Shown here piece by piece: positions 11,886 to 24,119 of a stretch of DNA of 64,000 nt. Under the pieces are notes generated by a model, which worked only from the letters and a program-made list of their open reading frames with translations, was not told the origin of the DNA and made no database searches. The stretch comes from Arenicola marina (Eukaryota > Annelida > Polychaeta > Arenicolidae): positions 27,770,254-27,834,253 of the forward strand of contig OZ025260.1 of the NCBI GenBank assembly GCA_964019135.1, given 5' to 3'. Both the position numbers and the translations under genes were made by a program. Positions within the stretch are counted from its first letter, which is position 1. Every line of letters begins with the position of its first letter.

Positions 11886-14800
11886 GTGATGATGGGAACA
11901 GTGGGCGATGGGGACAGTGGGTGATATGGACAGTGGGTGATGGGGACAGTGAGAGATGGGAACAGTGAGTGATAGGGGCAGTAGGTGATGGGGACTGGGT
12001 GATGGGGACAGTGGGTGAAGGGAACAGTATGTGATAGGGGCAGTGGGTGATGGGAACAGTGGGCGATGGGGACAGTGGACGATGGAAACAGTGGGCGATG
12101 GGGACAGTGGGTGATATGGACAGTGGGTGATGGGGACAGTGAGAGATGGGAACAGTGAGTGATAGGGGCAGTGGGTGATGGGGACAGTGGGTGATGGGGA
12201 CTGGGTGATGGGGACAGTGGGCGATGGGGACAGTGGACGATGGAAACAGTGGGCGATGGGCACAGTGGGCGATGGGGACAGTGGGTGATGGGTACAGTGG
12301 GTGATGGAGACAGTGGGTGATGGGGACAGTGGGTGATGGGGACAGTAAGTGATGGAAACAATGGGTGATGGGGACAGTGGACGATGGGGACAGTGGGTGA
12401 TGGAGACAGTGAGTGATGGGGACAGTGGGTGATGGTGACAGTGGGCGATGGGGACAGTGGGCGATGGGGACAGTGGGTGATGGGGACAGTGGGTGATGGG
12501 GACAGTGGGCGATGGGGACAGTGGGCGATGGGGACAGTGGGCGATGGGGACAGTGGGCGATATGGACAGTGGGTGATGGGGACAGTGAGAGATGGGAACA
12601 GTGAGTGATAGGGGCAGTGGGTGATGGGGACTGGGTGATGGGGACAGTGGGTGAAGGGAACAGTATGTGGTAGGGGCAGTGGGTGATGGGAACAGTGGGC
12701 GATGGGGACAGTGGACTATGGGGATAGTGGGCGATGGGGACAGTGGGCGATGGGGACAGTGGGCGATGGGGACAGTGGGCGATGGGGACAGTAAGTGATG
12801 GAGACTGGGTGATGGGGACAGTGGGCGATGGGCACAGTGGGTGATGGGGACAGTGGGTGATGGAGACAGTGGGTGATGGAGACAGTGGGTGATGGGGACA
12901 GTGGGTGATGGGGACAGTAAGTGATGGAGACAATGGGTGATGGGGACAGTGGGCGATGGGGACAGTGGGTGATGGGGACAGTGGGTGATGGAGACAGTGG
13001 GTGATTGGAACAGTGGGTGATGGAGACAGTGGGTGATGGGGACAGTGGGTGATGGGAACAGTGGGTGATGGGGACTGAGTGATGGAGACAGTGGGTGATG
13101 GAGACAGTGGGTGATGGGGACAGTCGGTGATGGAGACAGTGGGTGATGGGGACAGTGGGTGATGGGGACAGTGGGTGATGGGGACTGGGTGATGGACACA
13201 GTGGGTGATGGAGACAGTGAGTGATGGGGACAGTGGGTGATGGGGACAGTAAGTGATGAAGACAGTGGGTGATGGGGACAGTGGGCGATGGGAACAGCGG
13301 GTGATGGGGACAGTGGGCGATGGGGACAGTGGGTGATGGGGACAGTGGGTGATGGGGACTGAGTGATGGGGACAGTGGGTGATGGAGACAGTGTGTGATG
13401 GGGACAGTCGGTGATGGAGACAGTGGGTGATGGGGACAGTGGGTGATGGGGACAGTGGGTGATGGGGACTGGGTGATGGACACAGTGGGTGATGGAGACA
13501 GTGAGTGATGGGGACAGTGGGTGATGGGGACAGTGGGTGATGGGGACAGTAAGTGATGGAGACAGTGGGTGATGGGGACAGTGGGCGATGGGAACAGTGA
13601 GTGATATGGACAGTGGGTGATGAGGACAGTGAGAGATGGGAACAGTGAGTGATAGGGGCAGTGGGTGATGGGGACTGGGTGATGGGGACAGTGGGTGAAG
13701 GGAACAGTATGTGATAGGGGCAGTGGGTGATGGTAACAGTGGGCGAAGGGAACAGTGGACGATGGAAACAGTGGGCGATGGGGACAGGGGACCATGCGGA
13801 CAGTGGACGATGGTGACAGTGGGCGATGGGGACAGTGGGCGATGGGGACAGTGGGCGATGGGGACAGTAAGTGATGGAGACAGTGGGTGATGGGGACAGT
13901 GGGCGATGGAGACAGTGGGTGATGGGGACAGTGGGTGATGGGGACAGTGGGTGATGGGGACAGTGGGTGATGGGGACTGAGTGATGGGGACAGTGGGTGA
14001 TGGAGACAGTGGGTGATGGGGACAGTCGGTGATGGAGACAGTGGGTGATGGGGACAGTGGGTGATGGGGACAGTGGGTGATGGGGACTGGGTGATGGACA
14101 CAGTGGGTGATGGAGACAGTGAGTGATGGGGACAGTGGGTGATGGGGACAGTGGGTGATGGGGACAGTAAGTGATGGAGACAGTGGGTGATGGGGACAGT
14201 GGGCGATGGGAACAGTGAGTGATATGGACAGTGGGTGATGAGGACAGTGAGAGATGGGAACAGTGAGTGATAGGGGCAGTGGGTGATGGGGACTGGGTGA
14301 TGGGGACAGTGGGTGAAGGGAACAGTATGTGATAGGGGCAGTGGGTGATGGTAACAGTGGGCGAAGGGAACAGTGGACGATGGAAACAGTGGGCGATGGG
14401 GACAGGGGACCATGCGGACAGTGGACGATGGTGACAGTGGGCGATGGGGACAGTGGGCGATGGGGACAGTGGGCGATGGGGACAGTAAGTGATGGAGACA
14501 GTGGGTGATGGGGACAGTGGGCGATGGAGACAGTGGGTGATGGGGACAGTGGGTGATGGGGACAGTAAGTGATGGAAACAATGGGTGATGGGGACAGTGG
14601 GCGATGGGGACAGTGGGTGATGGGGACAGTGGGTGATGGGGACAGTGGGTGATGGGGACAGTGGGTGATGGAGACAGTGGGTGATGGGGACAGCGGGTGA
14701 TGGGTACAGTGGGTGATGGAGACAGTGGGTGATGGGGACAGTGGGTGATGGGGACAGTAAGTGATGGAAACAATGGGTGATGGGGACAGTGGGTGATGGG

Positions 14801-16784
14801 GACTGGGTGATGGAGACAGTGGGTGATGGGGACAGTGGGTGATGGGGACAGTGGGTGATGAGGACAGTGGGTGATGGGAACAGTGGGTGATGGAGACAGT
14901 GGGTGATGGGGACAGTGGGTGATGGGGACTGGGTGATGGAGACAGTGGGTGATGAAGACAGTGGGTGATGGGGACAGTGGATGATGGAGACAGTGGGTGA
15001 TGGAGACAGTGGGTGATGGGGACTGGGTGATGGAGACAGTGGGTGATGGAGACAGTAGGTGATGGGGACTGGGTGATGGAGACAGTGGGTGATGGAGACA
15101 GTGGGTGATGGGGACAGTGGATGATGGGGACAGTGGGTGATGGGGACAGCGAGTGGTGGGGACAGTGGATGATGGAGACAGTGAGTGATGGAGACAGTGG
15201 GTGATGGGGACTGGGTGATGGAGACAGTGGGTGATGGAGACAGTGGGTGATGGGGACAGTGGGTGATGGGGACTGGGTGATGGAGACAGTGGGTGATGGA
15301 GACAGTGGGTGATGGGGACAGTGGGTGATGGAGACAGTGGGTGATGGGGACAGTAAGTGATGGGGACAGTGGGTGATGGAGACAGTGGGCGATGGGGACA
15401 GTGGGTGATGGGGACTGGGTGATGGAGACAGTGGGTGATGGAGACAGTGGGTGATGGGGACAGTGGATGATGGGGACAGTGGGTGATGGGGACAGCGAGT
15501 GGTGGGGACAGTGGGTGATGGGAACAGTGGGTGATGGAGACAGTGGGTGATGGGGACAGTGGGTGATGGGGACTGAGTGATGGAGACAGTGGGTGATGGG
15601 GACAGTGGGTGATGGGGACTGGGTGATGGAGACAGTGGGTGATGGAGACAGTGGGTGATGGGGACAGTAAGTGATGGAGACAGTGGGTGATGGGGACAGT
15701 GGGTGATGGGGACTGGGTGATGGAGACAGTGGGTGATGGGGACAGTGGGTGATGGGGACTGGGTGATGGAGACAGTGGGCGATGGGGACAGTAAGTGATG
15801 GAGACAGTGGGTGATATGGACAGTGGGTGATGAGGACAGTGAGAGATGGGAACATTGAGTGATAGGGGCAGTGGGTGTTGGGGACTGGGTGATGGGGACA
15901 GTGGGTGAAGGGAACAGTATGTGATAGGGGCAGTGGGTGATGGGAACAGTGGGTGATGGGGACAGTGGGCGATGGGAACAGTGGACGATGGAAACAGTGG
16001 GCGATGGGGAAAGGGGACGATGCGGACAGTGGACGATGGTGATAGTGGGCGATGGGGACAGTGGGCGATGGGGGCAGTGGGCGATGGGGACAGTAAGTGA
16101 TGGAGACAGTGGGTGATGGGGACAGTGGGCGATGGGCACAGTGGGTGATGGGGACAGTGGGTGATGGAGACAGTGGGTGATGGGGACAGTGGGCGATGGG
16201 AACAGTGGGCGATGGGGACAGTGGGTGATGGAGACAGTGGGTGATGGGGACAGTGGGTGATGGGGACAGTAAGTGATGGAGACAATGGGTGATGGGGACA
16301 GTGGGCGATGGGGACAGTGGGTGATGGGAACAGTGGGTGATGGAGACAGTGAGTGATGGGGACAGTGGGTGATGGGGACAGTGGGTGATGGGGACAGTGG
16401 GTGATGGGGACAGTGGGTGATGGGGACAGTGGGTGATGGGGACAGTGGGTGATGGGGACAGTGGGTGATGGGGACAGTGGGTGATGGGGACAGTGGGTGA
16501 TGGAGACAGTGGGTGACGGGGACAGTGGGTGATGGGGACAGTGGGCGATGGCGACAGCGGGTGATGGGGACAGTGGGTGATGGGGACAGTGGGTGATGGA
16601 GACAGTGGGTGATGGCGACAGCGGGTGACGGGGACAGTGGGTGATGGGGACAGTGGGCGATGGGGACAGTGGGTGATGGGGACAGCGAGTGGTGGGGACA
16701 GTGGGTGATGGGGACAGTGGGTTATGGGGACTGGGTGATGGAGACAGTGGGTGATGGGGACAGTGGATGATGGGGACAGTGAGG
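11886..16784. repeat. 16-bp satellite array, about 4.9 kb, with higher-order repeats
   Basis: Roughly 300 tandem units of 16 bp, consensus CAGTGGGTGATGGGGA, with recurring variants (GGGCGATG, GGAGACAG, AAGTGATG, TATGGACAG). Occasional shortened units (GGGGACTGGGTGATG) change the register. A segment starting near 13351 recurs starting near 13969 with an offset of 618 bp and shares rare variants, including GATATGGACA, GGGACCATGCGGACAG and GGGAACAGTATGTGATAG. On the minus strand the 48-bp triple unit stays open and yields giant Pro/Ser/His/Thr-rich frames up to 1,684 codons. These are shadows of the satellite. Confidence 0.97.
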
Positions 16785-18660
16785 GGTAAGAAGGACCGTC
16801 CGTCGTACTCTTGTGTAAGTGATAGGTCCACACGGGCACAAAAGGCGTCCTCCACCAGACGTCGCCGTGAGGTCAATCTCCCTCAACCTAAACGTTTTGA
16901 TCTTTATTTCATATGCAAACAGCGCTCGAGAGAGAAACGCGGTATGAATTGGACATGGCCGCTTCCTGTGTGATAGTGTATTTGCAGTTATGCCGCATGA
17001 AATTGATCTTGAGCACATGTTGTAAGTGACCCCTGTGTGACCCTGGCCATGTTCGTTGCAGGAGAGTGCTGGCGTCCGATAGAATATTGCTCCACTGGGT
17101 CGTGCTGAGGGGCGGACCATTCGAATTTCGTTCAAATGGAACCAAGGACTTTTTTGGGGCTGATAGGAGAGACAGATTTACTTGACAATGTATAGGCAAA
17201 ATGATACTGATGCAAATTTTAAGGCGCTATTGTGCTGTCACATATCATAGAAATTTGATAATTTAAACAAAATCAGGTTCTATAGTAAATACGTGATATT
17301 TCAAGAGAAAGGTTTGATGGCTGCAATGTAGTCGTGAACTGCTTGGAATGTACAACGGTTGTCGTCAATTGAAAGGGATGGATTACCAATAAAGGGTACG
17401 ACTTCAGGTTGAACATGCCAATAAAATGTCGCATCTAGATGTTCCGATTAAGCGGCAAGTACTGTTGGCGCCTCTGTCTCCCTGAAGTTATTCTGCTGAG
17501 ACTAGATTGTTGGGCGGCATCATAATGCCAGGTATCCGGAACGGTGCGCTACTGTCTACTGCTGGTTGTAAAGACAGTATGTACCTTGTTCAGCTGCGCG
17601 CGCCACCTTGTGGGAGAATGATATGATGGATGGCTGTGGAGCCAGGAGCCAGGAGTCTCGGGATAAAGCCGGACGCCGGACGCCGGCGGCGGGGGCCAAG
17701 GGGGCGACAGCCGTGTCCGGACGCCTCTCCCTGCCTAGTTATCGGGGGATGCGCCCAACCCTGCCCCGCGCGCCTCGCCCCCGGGGCCCCGCCCGCCAGC
17801 CGGGCGCCCCCGGGGCATAATCTGAAGGCCTCACTACCTACCCACCCCACCTCCTCTCCCTTCATTGCCCTCTTTATCCGATGACCCTTGTTTCTCTGCA
17901 CCTGCGTGAATCCTGCCCCCACCCGCCCCCTCCCTCCCCCCCCCGTCGGTAACCAAGGCTTTCTGGTATGTCATGTCCGATGGGGTTCGCCAACCACGCG
18001 GCGTTTTACGGCACCATACATAAGCCTATGACTGGCCCTCGCCTGTCTTGACCCCTCACCCGCCTCCCCTCCGCCCCTCACCCCCCCCCCCCTCCGCGAA
18101 TCCCCCCCCCCCCGCACTCCCTTTCCGACCAACCAGAGCGCAGGCCGCTTGGGGAGCCACCATATGCTCAGACCTCGTCATCAAGACTGCTCACGCCATC
18201 TGCTGGGAGATTAACGACATTTTGATCGACTGGCGGGCTCTTCACACGGGGGTGATGACTCCACCGCAAGGTGTCGCCCGCCCCTTTCGGGCCGATCCCA
18301 GCTTGGTGAGGGAGGGGAAGGGGGTAGATCTAAGGGAGCATCACCCTTAGGCTACTAGTATATATTTACAGTGAGCGGTGGTACCGACAGTACGGAATGG
18401 TTACTGCCCAGTCTGCGAAATAAAAATTGGTGTAACACGTGCAACAAACGGCCAGTCCGCCCACTTACTGTGTCAGCTGGGATGCGCCTCTTCAAAGCAG
18501 CAACGAAAATATCTTCCTTTAAAAATAAATCGATTATTTAAGTAACTGCTGGATGTAAGCTTGTCGCATTGGTGAACTTAGCTGAACAGACTTTTCTGAC
18601 ATAGAATCAAGGTCGTGGAAATGCAATCCGGGGAGTTATCCCCCTTTACTGACGATTTCA
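16785..18660. other. No gene detected; CpG-rich patch at 17660-17820
   Basis: The flank of the satellite is unique-looking. The 17660-17820 interval is strongly G+C- and CpG-rich, followed by C-runs at 17920-17945 and 18070-18120. No open frame has a recognisable domain or convincing splice structure. Confidence 0.45.
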
Positions 18661-18664
18661 GCAT

Positions 18665-19015
18665 TCAGAATCGTTGCTCACCCCTGTCGAGACGGCCATC
18701 ATATTCCGAAAGGGTGTTAGTCCGTGGTTCCCAGCCCCCTAGCCCTCCCCCGCCCAGCCCTGTATTGGCAAAAAATATGTCCGCGGCCGTCCCATTCGGA
18801 AGGGTGTTCGTGGATCCCTGCCCCCCCCCCCCCCCCGCCCCTTCCCCGCCCTGTATTTGCGACACATTGTGTCCGCCAATCTACCTCGGCCATCCCATCC
18901 CGAACGGCATTACTCCGGGGATCCTTGCCCCCCACCCCTGTATTGCTGCAAGTTGTGTCCGCCACTCTTTCCCGACCATCCCATCCCGAAGGGCGTTAGT
19001 CCGTGGATCTAGAAC
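18665..19015. repeat. Degenerate tandem repeat of about 90 bp, about four units
   Basis: Each unit carries a CGGCCATCCCATCCCGAA-like segment, then GGGTGTTAGTCCGTGGAT, a C-rich stretch and CCTGTATTGC, then TTGTGTCCGCC. Copies differ in the length of the C-run. Confidence 0.75.
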
Positions 19016-19192
19016 TGAGTAGTTAATGTTGGGAGCGTCACCTGGCGAGCTAGGGGTCTGTGGAGATAAGATAAAAGGGACATCAGAGGGTGGGGTTATC
19101 AGGGTCCGCCTGTGGGTCGGCCTGGCCAGACACGCCCACTCGACATGGGTTAAACAAACCGTGGAGAGACGCCGTCACGGTCTCGGGGGCGT

Positions 19193-19405
19193 GGGCGGCG
19201 GGGCGGCAGGGTGGAGGGGCGGCGGGGCCAGGCGACGGGGCGGGGTGGCGGGGTGGCGGGGCGGCGGGGGGGTGGCGGGATGTCAGTAGGGGAGGGAGGG
19301 AGGTGCGGCGGCGGCGGCGGCGGGGCGGCGGGGCGGCGGGGCGGGGCGGGGCGGGGCGGCGTGGTGACGGCCGGGGGTGGGGGGGGGGGAGGGAGGGGCG
19401 GCGGT
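19193..19405. repeat. GGGGCGGC-type GC-rich low-complexity tract
   Basis: Dense GGC, GGGGC and GGGGT repeats on the plus strand with potential for G-quadruplexes. It is entirely composed of short repeats. Confidence 0.85.
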
Positions 19406-19599
19406 TAGAGGGTGTGGGGAAGGGATCGCTTCTTGATAATAACTCGACCTGAGAGTCAATGTTTGAGCATAGCTTTCGTGGTACTCACCAGATATCTTGA
19501 TTTTATAATAATAAGCCCGGGGCTATAGGATAGGTTTTCCCTACATGTATCTCTTACTTTTTTCCTGTATGTCTGTTGATCTTGCATTTTTTTATATCA

Positions 19600-19905
19600 A
19601 CTATTCAATTCTTGATATCAACAATCTTGATATCAACAATCTTGATATCAACAATTTTATTCTTGATATACAAACTTCAATTCTTGATATTCAAACTTCA
19701 ATTCCTGATATACAAACTTCAATTCTTAATAACCAAACTTTAATTCTTGATATAAAAACTTTAATTCTTGATATAAAAAATTCAATTCTTAATATCAACA
19801 ATTGTGTCCATTCTTAATATCAACAATTGTGTCCATTCTTAATATCAACAATTGTGTCCATTCTTGATGTCAAAAATTGAATTGTTGATATCAAAAATAG
19901 ACAGT
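19600..19905. repeat. AT-rich repeat with TTGATATCAA palindromes
   Basis: Units of about 18-24 bp built from AATTCTTGATATCAACAA or AATTCTTGATATACAAACTT. Several copies contain the perfect 10-bp palindrome TTGATATCAA. The unit's terminal sequence changes along the array, from ATCAACAA through CAAACTTC and AAAACTTT to AACAATTGTGTCC, indicating local homogenisation. Confidence 0.85.
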
Positions 19906-19990
19906 GAAGGCTTTCTACAGGCGAGAGACCCTGGCCCCGCTGTTCCGATACCACACACGTGGTGGCCGGTAACAAGAAGCAGCCCACACC

Positions 19991-20057
19991 GCGGGCCGCC
20001 GCCATCTTGGGTGGTGTAATCATGGCCGTCTGCGGGCCGCCATCTTGGGCGGTGTAA
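19991..20057. repeat. Short direct duplication with two YY1-like motifs
   Basis: GCGGGCCGCC followed by GCCATCTTGGG and GGTGTAA occurs twice about 41 bp apart. Each copy contains GCCATCTTG, the core of the YY1 consensus, in the same orientation. There is no adjacent gene in this window to connect it with. Confidence 0.6.
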
Positions 20058-21039
20058 GGTCTCCAGGCCGCGGCTTCAGGCTTCAGCCTTCAGGCTGTCT
20101 CGCCTTTCAAAGGCCGCTCCTAAAAGACAAGTTCCGCCGTTGTTACAGCTGTGGAGCGTACACAGAGGCCTCGCCTCGAGCCATCTGCCAGGGTCAGAGT
20201 GGGCAAGACAACGAAATCTATCCGCGTCTTGAATGGGAATTTGAATCCGGGTTGAGTGGGCCGGACTGCGTCCTTGGTGGCGGGGGATCTCCATGGATCC
20301 CGAAGGGTACTGGGAGGCGGGAATGGTGACGGTGTCTGGCGTGTGTGTGTGGTGTGTGGGTGTGTTGGGGAGGGGGGGGGGGCAGCTGAGCCAGGCTCGC
20401 CCCCTGGGGAGGCTCCAGTTGGCTGTCTGCCGCCGGTGTGTGGGTGATCCCTGGGCCTGCTGCGAGCAGTCAATGTAGTTCTAGTGAAACGGTTCTTTTC
20501 CGCCAAAATCATGTCACATCTAAAATTGCAGCAATTTGCGGACTGAATATTGCAAGAATGATCTGTTCTTTTCACTAATATTCATTGCATGGGCCTGCTT
20601 AATTAACTAGAGCGCTTAAATGTCGGCTCAGTGTTAATAAATGCTAATTTCTAGGAGTTGTTTCTGGACATGATCACCTCTCTTATTGAGGAAACCAAAC
20701 CTGGGGTCCTCCGTCCATGCTAGGAAGAATCGCGGCGACTGCAGTAACATTCAGGTAATGCTAAGCAGAACATTTAGAGAAAACAATGCCGACAAAGAAA
20801 GCAAATGCTATTTACCAAAACCAGTCCCGGCCATCTCCAATGTACGGGTATGAGATGTCCAGGCACGTTCTTTTGGTGGAGTTCTGGAAGAACTTCTCGC
20901 AGAGCTTCATGTGTCTTGTGATGTCGGGGAAGATGTCTACCACACGTGCTTCACGGGCGTTATTTGAGGTCCAAGCTCGCTGGACAGCGTTATCTGAAAC
21001 CCCAGCCCGCCGGACAGCCCGCTGGACAACAGCCCGCGC

Positions 21040-21625
21040 CCATCAAAGACCGATACGCACTGTCCGAGTGGCAAATACTACACCACACACACTTCCCTTG
21101 AAACGGCAGATGGGGGAACATTCATTCACATCAGTCCGTCTGCGACAGACGATGGATTTGCAGCTCTGTTTTGCGTTAAGCAGTAAGATTTGCTTCGCGG
21201 CATTTGCGCTTATGACTAAATAAGGTTATCTATGACCGACAGAGCTTACCGCAGTCGTCGCATCGATGACCTGTCGTTAGGTCTAGGTTTACGTTTATTA
21301 CTCACTGGACGCATCGATTTGCGTTTCAAATCCACTTTCTCAAACCAGAGCCCGTCGTGGTGGGCCATTTCCCTTTCGCACGAGATGTGTCCATCCCCAC
21401 TTTTGGGATTTGAGATCCTCCTGAGATTTCGAGTCGATGCCGAAAGCCTTCATGGCAGGCTTGCAAACATCGTTAAAAATGAGCTTTGGCCGTCCAGCTT
21501 GCCGCCGAGCACGTCCTTTAAAATGCGTTCATCTTGCATACGATGAACGTTCCCAAGCCAACGAAGACGTCTTTGTTTCACAAGAACAAGAATGCTTGTT
21601 ACGCTGGCCCTGGCTAACACTTCAG
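21040..21625 (-). pseudogene. Decayed non-LTR retrotransposon (LINE) 3' end
   Basis: The minus strand from about 21625 encodes RRLRWLGNVHRMQDERILKD, a hallmark of the C-terminal end of reverse transcriptase polyproteins from metazoan non-LTR elements (RTE/CR1-like endonuclease-RT families). A +1 shift near 21480 moves the match to RPKLIFNDVCKPAMKAFGID, the segment that normally follows directly, so the copy is frameshifted. Further decayed similarity, including a RxGL segment, may extend to about 21040, interrupted by stops. The rest of the reverse transcriptase and the endonuclease are absent, so this is an inactive 5'-truncated copy. The clade cannot be settled from this fragment. Confidence 0.75.
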
Positions 21626-21629
21626 CATT

Positions 21630-22690
21630 TGTCTTACCAAGATATGCATAAAATATATAATTCATGCTACAGTGGAAATAAATGCAGAGTTAATGTCATA
21701 ACTTCATATATTATATTTTGACGCTATATACATAGGACGCAATGCAGAGGACTCTAGAAATAACTAATAACTGGGGAATACTAACTGGCTAAATAAAAAA
21801 TATACGTATACAAATTCAGCTACAATAATTTTTATTTTTTCAGCTTTGCTCTTCATGTCATGTGTCCTATTACCGTAGCTGGGTTCGGGTGTTTTATGTA
21901 AGCGGGCCCCGTACGACAGGCGATAGGTAACCGAGTTCCGCCCAAGGGTGGAGAAAGAACTGCACACAGATTGTATTCGTTTCTTGTAATGTGTATATTT
22001 CCAAAATATTGAAAAAGAAGACAAACAGCCAGAAATGGTATGAGAAGTGCCGGAGTTACAGTCCTGGTTACAATGCAAAGGCCAACTCTCCCAGTCCTAT
22101 TCTGAAAGAACCGTCTTTCTTAAGCCTCAGGCCTAAGAGCCAGAAGACCAGTAACCAATGGAGGGAGAGAGATTTGACCTTTTGACACTAGATTTAAACG
22201 CGGCCAACGACACAGGCATTGTCACCTTTGTTTATGTCGTTTCAAAATCTGAACACTACAAGTAACGGTCTAACATTTGAATAGAGCCTGCTCTCAGTGA
22301 CTTCTTACAGAGGTTACACCAGTAAGACTGTTACCATTTAAAAAATACAAAAGTTATCTCTTTCATAATAAAAAACGTTTAAAGGCGACTGTAACTCAAA
22401 TAAAAGCTCTTTCATTATAAAAAGGCGAATAAAACTCGAATACCAGTCATTCATTGCCTCATGTTGAGAATTGCTTCTCATTCGACAATCGTTGCCTTAG
22501 TAATACGTTAAGAATTGGCCGCATAAGCAATATGTTGCTCATTTGACATTCCTTGCCTCACGCTATATTTCTCACTTGAATAATATTGGCCCCCACAATG
22601 CAGCTTTCTGCTGGACCACATGAGCTGTTGTTAAGCTATACAGATGGGCGTCTACAAGGGTCTTCCCATAAGAAGGGGTTCGGCTTTACA
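21630..22690. other. No gene detected
   Basis: AT-rich sequence without a convincing coding region, tandem repeat or RNA gene. Confidence 0.45.
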
Positions 22691-22850
22691 CGTTCGTCCA
22701 AACAATTTCGACCTAAAGACCTAAATCTTTCAAACCGATCTCGACTTAAACAGCACATTTTTCTAAACAATCTTGACTTTAACAGCACGTTTTCCCAATC
22801 AATCTGGACTTTAACAGCACATTTTCCCAAACAATCTTGACTTTACCATT
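22690..22850. repeat. 33-bp degenerate tandem repeat
   Basis: About five imperfect units with the theme CAATCTTGACTTTAACAGCA followed by CATTTTCCCAAA. The unit is a multiple of three, which keeps short frames open. Confidence 0.75.
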
Positions 22851-23664
22851 GCTTAGGTTTCAAAAGGGGACTTCGTGCGTCCCCCCCCCCCCCCAGTATA
22901 TTGTCAATACGTAACTATGGTTTGCAAGTAGTAAGTTAGCCTGGTTTAGTCTATATGCGCGCACACCTGTGCCACAAGATACGCATTCAGTTAATTGACA
23001 ACCGTTGCCGAATTACGGCTGGACACCAGGCTTAACGGGGCTGTGAAAAGCACATGCTTACCCACGGCTACGCTCATTCACTGGTCGTGTCATTGTAACA
23101 ATGGCATTAACTAGGCTACTGACGGGATTGGACGTATCAAGCTGAGTCTCTGGTTTCTGCCGGAAATACTAAATTAACTCCCGTCGGATAATTACAACCT
23201 ATCGTATAAACCTTAATAGACCAGCTGACATTTGCTTTTATTTTGACAGGAAACATGTGTCCTGTCCGTATTTCCTTGCCAACAGCTCGTTAGGGACACA
23301 ATAGAACCGTTGTCTCGAGTGAATGATTCACACGGCAAAATATGTAGGTTATAATCGGAGTACAGCGCATGGCCACCCAAGCGTCTTGGTTCATCCTGCG
23401 CGGCGATGTCAACGCTCAGCCCTTTGTCGGAAGCATAACGAGAAAATGTGTGCATTTCTCATCACAAATAAACGTTCTTTCTATAGTGCGACACGGGTCG
23501 GAAATCGTGCCATATGGTAGTCTAGTAATATTGTAAAGCATCAAAGAGCTGAATTTATTTGGTACCTTTAAAACCTACTAAAAGTATACACACACTGTGT
23601 CTGTCAATAGACCTGGTTTAATGTGAATGTGACACTTAAAACTAGAGCTGTTTAAGTTCCCTAC

Positions 23665-24118
23665 ATACCACTATTATGGCGATCCCCTATATTCCTCTAC
23701 CATGGCGATCCCCTATATTCCTCTACCATGGCGATCCCCTATATTCCTCTACCATGGCGATCCCCTATATTCCTCTACCATGGCGATCCCCTATATTCCT
23801 CTACCATGGCGATCCCCTATATTCCTCTACCATGGCGATCCCCTATATTCCTCTACCATGGCGATCCCCTATATTCATCTACCATGGCGATCCCCTATAT
23901 TCCTCTACCATGGCGATCCTCTATATTCCTCTACCATGGCGATCCCCTATATTCCTCTACCATGGCGATCCCCTATATTCCTCTACCAAGGCGATCCCCT
24001 ATATTCCTCTACCATGGTGATCCCCTATTTTCCTCTACCATCGCCATCCCCTATATTCCTCTACCATGTTGATTCCAAATATTCCTCTACCATGGCGACA
24101 CTCTATATTCCTCTATTG
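23665..24118. repeat. 26-bp tandem array (CTACCATGGCGATCCCCTAT...)
   Basis: About 17 near-identical 26-bp units containing CCATGGCGATCCCCTATATT, decaying towards the right end. Every unit contains an ATG within an NcoI-like CCATGG. Because 26 is not divisible by three, a translation cycles through three repeat phases every 78 bp, yet all three plus-strand frames stay open. The predicted peptides are artefacts of the repeat. Confidence 0.95.
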
Positions 24119-24119
24119 T

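Noticed and set aside
11785-16876. Open frames of 1,684, 1,437 and 1,386 codons on the minus strand
   Set aside because: They are three frames of one 16-bp satellite (48-bp triple unit without stops), all open at once, with Pro/Ser/His/Thr-only composition and no domain.
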